Part shown: positions 43,231-49,698 of the stretch, piece after piece | How the letters are laid out: the number at the start of each line of letters is the position of its first letter | How positions within the stretch are numbered: the first letter of the stretch is position 1 | NCBI GenBank assembly: GCA_044228505.1 | Contig: JBGAUT010000002.1 | Coordinates: 248,001-312,000, forward strand | From: JAEUKA01 sp044228505 | Lineage (GTDB): Bacteria > Myxococcota_A > Polyangia > Palsa-1104 > JAEUJZ01 | Reading direction: 5' to 3' | DNA length: 64,000 nucleotides | Made by a program: the position numbers and the translations under genes | The notes under the pieces: model-generated | Database searches by the model: none | The model's input: only the letters and a program-made list of their open reading frames with translations | What the model was told of the DNA's origin: nothing

Positions 43231-44682
43231 CTATCGACCCGTCTCGTAGTCCGCGAGGTTCAAGCGACGCGTCCGCATCCGATAGCTGAATGCCAGTCCT
43301 GGCCAGTTGTTGGTCTGTTCCCCGGTTGCCGTCTTGTACCAGCTTGTGCAGCCGGCCTCCCATACGGTTCCATGCAAGCGCTGCTTGAGCTCTTCGCGGA
43401 ATCGGAGCATCGGCTCTGTCTTCACATCAAGATAGTGCGCTTTGTCATCGCGCAGCAGCTTCACCGCACTCAAGATGTACTGCGCCTGCGCTTCCAGCAT
43501 GTACAGGATGGAGTTGTGTCCAAGGTTGGTGTTCGGTCCATACAACAAAAAGAGGTTTGGGAAGCGCGGGACCGTCATTCCCAAGTAGGCCGCCGCTCCT
43601 CCTGAAAAGACCTCGCGGAGCTCGCGTCCGTCCCTCCCGATGATGCGCATCGGTGCCAGAAATTCGCTGGCTCGAAATCCGGTACCATAGATGATGATGT
43701 CCGCACGGTGCAGAGTTCCATCTTGGGTCATAAGTCCTTCCGGTTGCGCCGAAACGATGGGCTCTGTCACCACGGAAACATGAGGCTTGATCAACGTCTG
43801 GTAGTAGTCATTCGAAATCAAGATGCGCTTGCAGCCCGCCGGATAGTTCGGGGTGAGCACCTTCCGCAGCTTTTCATCAGGAACGGACTGTCGCAGATAT
43901 TTTTCGCACAGAGACTGAGCCACCCGATGGATGGTGCTCCCGCTGCGGAGTCCAAGGAAACCCAGATCCAAGGTTGCAAACATACCGCCACGGACCAGGC
44001 TCTGCACCGCCGGAATCCACTTGTACAGAGTCTGTTCCAGGTGACCATAACTGCGGTCTGGTTTTGGCACGATCCAAGGAGGAGATCGCTGAAACACCGT
44101 GACAGACTTGGCCTGTGAGGCGACTCGCGGTACAAACTGAATCGCACTCGCTCCGGTGCCGATGACTGCAATTCTGCGATCGGAAAGTGCAACCTCCTTT
44201 GGCCAGCGAGCGGAGTGAAAAGTGGGACCAGAAAAGCGCTGAATCGAAGGAATGTCGGGGTATGCGGGACGGTTTAATTGACCACATGCCGAGATGAGAA
44301 TCCGCGCTTCGAAAGACTCTCCGGTCGTGCTGCGGAGCTGCCAACTGGCCGTCGCTTGATCAAACTTGGCCTCCGCAATCTCTACCCCAAAGCGTAGGTG
44401 CGGAAGGAGTCCGTATTTGAAGGCGCAGTGTTCGAGATAATCAAGGATCTCCGGTTGCTCGGCGTATTTCTTGGTCCAGTCGGCCTTCGGCTCGAACGAA
44501 TAGGAATACAGAGGCGCAGGCACATCGCACGCCGCTCCTGGATAGACATTGTCGCGCCAGGTTCCCCCGAGTCGGTCTGCCTTTTCGTAGATCGTGAAGG
44601 AGTCGATCCCGGCCTGCTTCAGCTTGATGCCGAACAGGAGTCCCGCAAAACCGGAACCAATGATGGCGATTTGAGATTGCAC
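43231..44682 (-). CDS. Flavin monooxygenase of Baeyer-Villiger type
   Basis: 483 residues. FAD motif GSGFAG (9-14), NADPH motif GTGASA (175-180) and between them FSGPTFHSARWP (150-161), an exact fit to the Baeyer-Villiger monooxygenase fingerprint FxGxxxHxxxWP. These enzymes insert oxygen next to a ketone, making esters or lactones. In this setting it may open or expand a ring of a cyclised terpenoid, which is an inference from the neighbours. The start is ATG 44682. Protein length is slightly short for the family but all motifs are intact. Confidence 0.9.
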   Translation of the reverse strand: MQSQIAIIGSGFAGLLFGIKLKQAGIDSFTIYEKADRLGGTWRDNVYPGAACDVPAPLYSYSFEPKADWTKKYAEQPEILDYLEHCAFKYGLLPHLRFGVEIAEAKFDQATASWQLRSTTGESFEARILISACGQLNRPAYPDIPSIQRFSGPTFHSARWPKEVALSDRRIAVIGTGASAIQFVPRVASQAKSVTVFQRSPPWIVPKPDRSYGHLEQTLYKWIPAVQSLVRGGMFATLDLGFLGLRSGSTIHRVAQSLCEKYLRQSVPDEKLRKVLTPNYPAGCKRILISNDYYQTLIKPHVSVVTEPIVSAQPEGLMTQDGTLHRADIIIYGTGFRASEFLAPMRIIGRDGRELREVFSGGAAAYLGMTVPRFPNLFLLYGPNTNLGHNSILYMLEAQAQYILSAVKLLRDDKAHYLDVKTEPMLRFREELKQRLHGTVWEAGCTSWYKTATGEQTNNWPGLAFSYRMRTRRLNLADYETGR

Positions 44683-45446
44683 AGCTCAGCACGGTATCAT
44701 GACACCCTTTTTTGGCACCATGTGCGAGGCAAGAGTGCGCGAGCCTGCCGTGGCTCTGACCGGGAGATTCCTCGGAACAAACCAGGCTAGTTGGATAACG
44801 ACGAGCCAGACGTTCAAGTTTCCGTCCGAGAGACCGCATCATGTTTGACCGCGAGCCCGAAGCGTTTCAACGCCCAATCGAGTGGGTAGGGGGCAGGAGT
44901 GGGTAGGGGGCAGAGGCCGCCGAGACCGAGTTTCTCCGTCGACGAAATCCTCTTCTCTGCATGCGTCCGGCTGCCACTTATGGTCCGCCCGCTTTCCATA
45001 ACAGATGAATCCGCTTCTCACGGAGTTCTGCGCTGAACATCTCCCATCGCCACTGCTAGTATCAGAAGCCAGTTGAATCCACGCATTCTCTGTTCTCCTT
45101 AGTATCAATCTAGGCACTCGCTGCGAGCGCACTACCTGCCAATAAATTCGGGACGTCCTTCAACCTTGCTGAACCTGCAGGGCACGCGCTGCCTCGACCA
45201 GGAACTGGCGTTTGTTTGGAACGATGAAGTCCGATTCAGTGATCGACCGGATGTTCCGCACGATGCTCTGAGAGGGCAGAGAACCTCACCAAGATGGGCT
45301 CCTTTCTGGCTTTCCGTGACATGCCATCGATCCGGAATCTAGGATTCCGATTCCCGGTGGTTACGCCGCAGATTGCAGCTCAAGATCGGACTCTTTCAGA
45401 GATGGAATTGATTGCTTCGCAGCACGTGCCTGATACCGTCCGACCC
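44683..45446. other. 764-bp intergenic stretch inside the insertion
   Basis: No convincing gene. It contains a G-rich tandem duplication (44880-44913) and otherwise mixed sequence with several short frames lacking ribosome sites or coding bias. It separates the minus-strand monooxygenase from the plus-strand cupin, so both promoters must lie here, but no strong consensus was found. Confidence 0.7.
44880..44913 (+). repeat. 17-bp tandem duplication with four G-tracts
   Basis: GAGTGGGTAGGGGGCAG is repeated exactly twice, at 44880-44896 and 44897-44913. Four runs of three to five G occur within 27 bases on the plus strand, so an intramolecular G-quadruplex is possible. Confidence 0.85.
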
Positions 45447-45848
45447 ATGACAGACCCGGTATTCGACCTACTCCAAATCCCTGTCCACCTTGGCCTTGGG
45501 GCTACCGTTGAGCGCGAGCCTGTGTTTACCGGGGATCTCGACTGGTATATGGCCTACGGTGCCCGCCACGCCGTTGATGGTGCCGAAGGACGCTTGGTGT
45601 CGATCCATCGATTCTCGACGCCCTGGGCTTCCTGGGAAATGCACCCAATCGGTGCCGAACTGGTTATCTGTCTCACGGGCCGCATCGTTGTTCATCAGGA
45701 AATGGACGGCTCTGTTCGCTCCGTCTGCCTCACTCCCTATCAAGCGGTCATCAATCCGCCCGGCGTGTGGCACACCGCTGACGTGACCGAGGAAGCCACC
45801 GCTCTGTTTATCACCGCTGGCACAGGCACACAGACGCGTCCACGTTGA
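45447..45848 (+). CDS. Cupin-domain protein
   Basis: 133 residues from ATG 45447 (an in-frame ATG at 45294 would add 51 unconvincing residues). The double-stranded beta-helix pattern is present: FSTPWASWEMHPIGAELVICLTGRIVVHQ, then YQAVINPPGVWHTADVTEEATALFITAG. The two metal-ligand motifs are incomplete: a His and Glu in the first (EMHPIGAE) and a single His in the second (GVWHTA). It may be an isomerase, oxygenase or sugar- or terpene-binding protein. It is the last gene of the inserted segment; 45849-46020 beyond it holds no gene. Confidence 0.82.
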   Translation: MTDPVFDLLQIPVHLGLGATVEREPVFTGDLDWYMAYGARHAVDGAEGRLVSIHRFSTPWASWEMHPIGAELVICLTGRIVVHQEMDGSVRSVCLTPYQAVINPPGVWHTADVTEEATALFITAGTGTQTRPR

Positions 45849-46020
45849 CTGCCTGGGCAAGTTTACGAGCCAAAATGACCCGCAGATCCCAGCGCACGCT
45901 GATTGGGAGTGAGTTCGGGAGCCGGACAGGTTACGCGGTCCGTTCAGTCCGTTCCCTAGGCACCCGAGGGAGGAACTCATTCGGGGAACGGAAGCCCAAT
46001 ACCTTCTCGACAGTGCTTGA

Positions 46021-46031
46021 GTTCACAGGGA
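46021..46031 (+). repeat. Right copy of the 11-bp direct repeat
   Basis: GTTCACAGGGA, followed by TCTGAAGCC, which encodes the LKP after HRD in the kinase. Identical to the left copy at 35643-35653. Confidence 0.95.
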
Positions 46032-47055
46032 TCTGAAGCCTGAGAACGTCATGATCGTGCCCGATCCTGCGGCGTTGGGTGGCGAGCGGGTGAAGATCCT
46101 CGATTTCGGGATTGCGAAGCTGGCGATGGGAACCGGGCAGCCGGGAGCGATGCCGACTCGGACCGGTGTGTTGATGGGCACTCCAACGTATATGGCTCCT
46201 GAGCAGTGTCGAGGCGCACGTGGAGTGGATGATCGCGCCGACGTCTACGCACTTGGGGTGATTTTGTATCAGATGGTCGCGGGGGCACCGCCATTTGGTT
46301 CGCCAGGGGCCGCCGAGGTCATGTCGCAACATGTCTACGAGGTTCCGCAGCCGCTGGCGGTGCGAGCACCGAAAGTGGCACCGGGTCTGGCCGCGCTGAT
46401 CGATCAGATGCTACTGAAGCAGCCTAGCTCGCGTCCGTCGATGGCCGAGGTGGAAAAGCGGCTGGCCGTGCTGGCGGGGCACGGGCCCGAGCCGCTCGTG
46501 GAGGATCCATCAGCGACGCTGGTCTATTCAGCCGACGCGCTGGCTGCAGCCCAGCCGATTGCACCGACCAGTACGCCTGAGGCCAAGACTCAAGTCGGAG
46601 AGCTTGGACGTGGCCCGGCGCTGCTGCCACCGCAGGCCCAGACCCAAGTCGGAGATGGCCCGCCGGTGGATGCCAAGACCAAAGTGGTTGTGGCACTTGC
46701 TGCAGCGACGGCTCCGACGCAAATTCAAGACGGCAGCCGCAGGGGTGGCGAGGAACGGACGCAGCTCAAGGTACCCGCTCCAAACGACGATCCCGAGACG
46801 CTTCGACCCGAAGAGGCGCAGCAGGCTGCCGAGCAGATTCGCCGCAGCGCCAAGACCAAGCTGGTTTCGGTCATTCCGACGCTGATGGCGGTTCCGCTAC
46901 CGATGAATTCGCCGCTGCCGCAGCCCACCTTGCTCGATGATGACCATCAGCGATTGAGCCTCCTAGGCAAGCCGTCGCGGACGCTGCACTTTACCCTGCT
47001 TGGGGCGCTGCTGATGTCGGTGGCGCTGCTCGTACTTTATGCGCTGCTCGGGTGA
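46021..47055 (+). pseudogene. 3-prime half of the split Ser/Thr kinase gene
   Basis: Continues in frame from VHRDLKPENVMIVPDP: ILDFGIAKLAMG holds the DFG aspartate, GTPTYMAPEQC ends the activation segment, and DDRADVYALGVILYQMVAGAPPF is subdomain IX. The remainder is a low-complexity region with repeated KTQVG/AQTQVGDG segments and a C-terminal membrane helix (about LLGALLMSVALLVLYALLG). With the upstream half at 35253-35653 it forms a 474-residue receptor-like kinase. Alone, the first usable ATG (46051) gives a protein without N-lobe, so it is probably silent unless the insertion is removed. Confidence 0.9.
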
Positions 47056-47101
47056 AATTCCTAGCCGGAGCGCTGCGCTTGCTGCTAGGTCTTGTCCCCA
47101 T

Positions 47102-47971
47102 ATGGCACACGCGTTGACTCTGTCGGCAGGCTGGTCCGCGCACCTTGTAGCAAAGCGCTGCCGTGTAGCCGCTCTGGCGCTCTGCTTTGTCGGCTTCGGT
47201 GATTCCGTCGCCGCGCAGGCACCTCCGGCTCGTCGGGGCGAGGCGTTCACATTTGCGGTCAAGCTGCTGGGGTCCGTCGATGCTGGCCGAGCGCGGCTGG
47301 CACTGTCTCCGCCACAGCCGAGTCCGAGTGGTGCGGTGGTACGGGTGGTGGGGGAAAGCGAAGCGCTGGGGGTGGCGAAGGCCCTGACCGGCTGGCGACA
47401 GCAGTACAACTTGGCGCTCGATGCGGCGACGCTGCTGCCCAAGCGGATCGAACAGGTCGATAGCGGGCGTACCCCTCGCGAGGCGTTGTTTGTCGTGAAC
47501 GGTCGCAGCTTTGATATGACCGTCAAGAAGCCGGGCGGCGAGTGGCATGCCAAAGGTGAATTGAAGAGTGAGCTGCTCGATCCGATGGCGGTGCTATTGC
47601 TGCTGCGTACCGTCAAGCTCAACGATGGAGATCGCCTGTCGCTGGTGGTGACCGGTGGCACTGCCGTCTATCGCAGCACCCTGACCGTGCGCGGCCGTGA
47701 ACAGCTCACCACGTTCGCTGGGCCAAGAAGGGCGATTCACCTGCTCGGACGCGGTGAACGTATCAATGAACGCGACGAGGTGATCGGCAAGTCGCCATGG
47801 CTCGGCGATGTGTGGCTGAGCGACGATTCCGCCCGGCTGCCGCTACGCATCTCTGCTGAGACGATCCTTGGGATTGCTGAGTTTACGTTGACCAGCTACG
47901 AGGCGGGGACGCGACCGTTGGCACTGCCGCGTAGCCCACACGGAATTGTCCTCGAGCCTCGCAGCCACTAA
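47102..47971 (+). CDS. Exported DUF3108-domain protein
   Basis: 289 residues from ATG 47102, with a signal peptide ending near VAAQ-AP. The rest is a lipocalin-like beta sheet of the DUF3108 family: EAFTFAVKLLGSVDAGRARLAL, a middle LLLLRTVKLNDGDRLSLVV segment, and a terminal WLSDDSARLPLRISAETILGIAEFTLTSYE. DUF3108 proteins are periplasmic with unknown ligands. Convergent with the lipid kinase gene, overlapping by 4 bp. Confidence 0.83.
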   Translation: MAHALTLSAGWSAHLVAKRCRVAALALCFVGFGDSVAAQAPPARRGEAFTFAVKLLGSVDAGRARLALSPPQPSPSGAVVRVVGESEALGVAKALTGWRQQYNLALDAATLLPKRIEQVDSGRTPREALFVVNGRSFDMTVKKPGGEWHAKGELKSELLDPMAVLLLLRTVKLNDGDRLSLVVTGGTAVYRSTLTVRGREQLTTFAGPRRAIHLLGRGERINERDEVIGKSPWLGDVWLSDDSARLPLRISAETILGIAEFTLTSYEAGTRPLALPRSPHGIVLEPRSH

Positions 47972-48906
47972 CCGCGATACAGCAGCGCGTCGGGGAGCAA
48001 CGTAAAGGTCGCGGGCAGTCGGCCCGGTGTTTCACCATCTACGTCAAGGAGGACTTTTTCGTCGGGGTTGACCGGTTCGACGTGGACGCGACGGGCTTTG
48101 CGCGAGGACACCTTCGACAGGCGGCTCTGCTCGCCTTTATAGATGAGTCCACCGAGCTGCAGCGCCTCGAGCAGTGATAGGTCGCCGAGCGTGGTCACAT
48201 CGAAGCTGCCATCGTCGATTTTGGCGTCGGGGGCGATGTGCATGCCGCCGCCGAAATAGGCACCGTTGGCGATCGCCAGGGTGTAAATGCGCTCCTCATA
48301 GGAGGGCTGATCGTCGAGCCGGATCCGCACCAGCGCATTTTTGTACCGGAAGGTGGCGCGTAGCGATGCCACAAAGAAGGTCGCTTTGCCTCCGAGCGCC
48401 TTGCTGCCCTCGTTGACGAGATGATCGACCAGGCCGGAGATGCCACAGCTCGCAACGTTGATGAAGTAACCACTGCGTGGCTTGCCGTCGTGGCTGGTGT
48501 AGTCAATTCGCCCCGCATCGATCGCTCTGGGCTTCGAGCGGGCGATCGCTTGCGCCGCGTCCTTCATTTCGGCCGGGGTGCCGAGGATTCTTCGTAGATC
48601 ACCACCCGTTGCACACGGCAGATAGCCAAAAGCACAGCTTGGCTCGCCATGAGGGCTGTCGGCAAATGCCTCCAGCAACCCAGAGGCAACTTCCGACGCA
48701 GTGCCATCGCCACCCATGGCGACTACCAGTTCTGCGCCCGCCACCGCCGCCGCCTTTGCCATCGGAATCCCATCACCAGGCTGCTTGGTAAACTGCACGT
48801 CGAGGACACCCAGGGCGTCACGCAGCATGGGTTCGATCACCGGCCACTTTTTCTTCGCCCAGCCATCCCGTGCTTGCGGGTTCACGATGAGAACGCTCTT
48901 TGACAT
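47968..48906 (-). CDS. Diacylglycerol/lipid kinase
   Basis: 312 residues from ATG 48906. Catalytic-domain motifs: SVLIVNPQARDG, VVAMGGDGTASEVASGL (nucleotide-binding GGDGT), FGYLPCATGGDLRRIL (where most relatives have GTGND) and a C-terminal beta domain with DGSFDVTTLGDLS and LLDVDGETPG. It phosphorylates diacylglycerol or a related lipid, recycling it to phosphatidate. The substitution of the usual N-D in GTGNDFAR by GGD is a noticeable variant. It follows the sua5-like gene by 11 bp on the same strand. Confidence 0.88.
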   Translation of the reverse strand: MSKSVLIVNPQARDGWAKKKWPVIEPMLRDALGVLDVQFTKQPGDGIPMAKAAAVAGAELVVAMGGDGTASEVASGLLEAFADSPHGEPSCAFGYLPCATGGDLRRILGTPAEMKDAAQAIARSKPRAIDAGRIDYTSHDGKPRSGYFINVASCGISGLVDHLVNEGSKALGGKATFFVASLRATFRYKNALVRIRLDDQPSYEERIYTLAIANGAYFGGGMHIAPDAKIDDGSFDVTTLGDLSLLEALQLGGLIYKGEQSRLSKVSSRKARRVHVEPVNPDEKVLLDVDGETPGRLPATFTLLPDALLYRG

Positions 48907-48917
48907 GTCGAAAAACT

Positions 48918-49541
48918 CTACTCGTCCAGTAAGAAGTCTACGGAGCCTGCGCCTTCTCGGACTAACAGCGGCGGCTGGCAGGTCATATCGAGCACAGTGG
49001 TCGGCATGATACCACCCGGTCCACCATCGAGAATCAGCGCAACTTGCGGGAAAGCTTCGGCAATTTGCTCGGGCCACTGAAGAGGATCGCAGCCGTGCTC
49101 CGCTGCGGTCGTCGAAATCAGAGGTCGGCCAAGCGCCGCCGTGATCGCCCGCGGAACCGCATGATCGGGCACCCGAATTCCGACCTGGGTGCGTTTTGGC
49201 GAGATGATCTTGGGCACTTCTCTCGTCGCGGGCAGGATGAAGGTGTACGGCCCCGGCAACAGCCGCTTGAGCAGCCGGTACGCGGTGTTGTCCACGGTCA
49301 CATAGCGGGCAATGTCGGACAGATCGACACAGATCAGCGCCAGCGCTTGGCTCTTGGGCATGCGCTTGAGCTGGTACAGCCGTTCCACCGCTGCTTTGTT
49401 GTGGAGGTCGCACCCCAGCCCATAGACGGTATCCGTCGGGTAAGCAATGATCTCGCCCGCGCTCAGCGCAGCAACGGCCCGTGCAATCTTCCGTGGCTCA
49501 GGGTGATCGGGGTTTATCTCGAGCAGCACGCTCGGCAGCAT
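48918..49541 (-). CDS. Sua5/YciO/YrdC family threonylcarbamoyl-AMP synthase-like protein
   Basis: 207 residues. ALSAGEIIAYPTDTVYGLGCDL, QLKRMPKSQALALIC, LLPGPYTFILPA, VGIRVPDHAVPRAI and a terminal GGPGGIMPTTVLD segment are the family's nucleotide/threonine-binding motifs. TsaC/Sua5 makes threonylcarbamoyl-AMP for t6A37 in tRNA; YciO-type paralogues have weaker activity. The length fits YciO/YrdC without the C-terminal Sua5 domain. Divergent from the Lon-like gene by 157 bp. Confidence 0.88.
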   Translation of the reverse strand: MLPSVLLEINPDHPEPRKIARAVAALSAGEIIAYPTDTVYGLGCDLHNKAAVERLYQLKRMPKSQALALICVDLSDIARYVTVDNTAYRLLKRLLPGPYTFILPATREVPKIISPKRTQVGIRVPDHAVPRAITAALGRPLISTTAAEHGCDPLQWPEQIAEAFPQVALILDGGPGGIMPTTVLDMTCQPPLLVREGAGSVDFLLDE

Positions 49542-49698
49542 ACACCGGTTCGTGGGGTTTGCGGTCTGTTGCGCGGTGCCGCACCGTCATGCGGTGTCGG
49601 GCGCTGTCCCACCGCGAACTTCGGCAGCTTGTGTCCGACGGGGAAAGAGGATCGGGCATGGTAATCTCGCTGGCTCTGGTAGAACATAGAGCCTCTTT

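Larger units (their letters stand above)
35654..46031 (+). mobile_element. 10.4-kb inserted segment splitting a kinase gene
   Basis: The segment plus one repeat copy is 10,378 bp. It carries five genes: kinase-ATPase fusion, terpene cyclase, desaturase-like flavoenzyme, Baeyer-Villiger-type monooxygenase and cupin. No transposase, integrase or terminal inverted repeat of IS type was found. Near the left end is a short palindrome TTTCTCG-T-CGAGAAA (35668-35682); a related TTCTCGA occurs close to the right end at about 46004-46010. The left arm 35654-35856 is otherwise non-coding and relatively A/T-rich. Clean excision between the repeats would rebuild the host gene, so the structure is like integrase-excised elements, although the recombinase would have to come from elsewhere. 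Confidence 0.85.

Noticed and set aside
35654..46020. IS element or composite transposon
   Set aside because: No transposase and no terminal inverted repeats of IS type; only an 11-bp direct repeat and a short palindrome near one end.
47968..49413. 481-residue extended form of the lipid kinase
   Set aside because: The extra 169 residues overlap the sua5-like gene on the same strand in another frame and have no domain; the ATG at 48906 begins the typical VNP motif.
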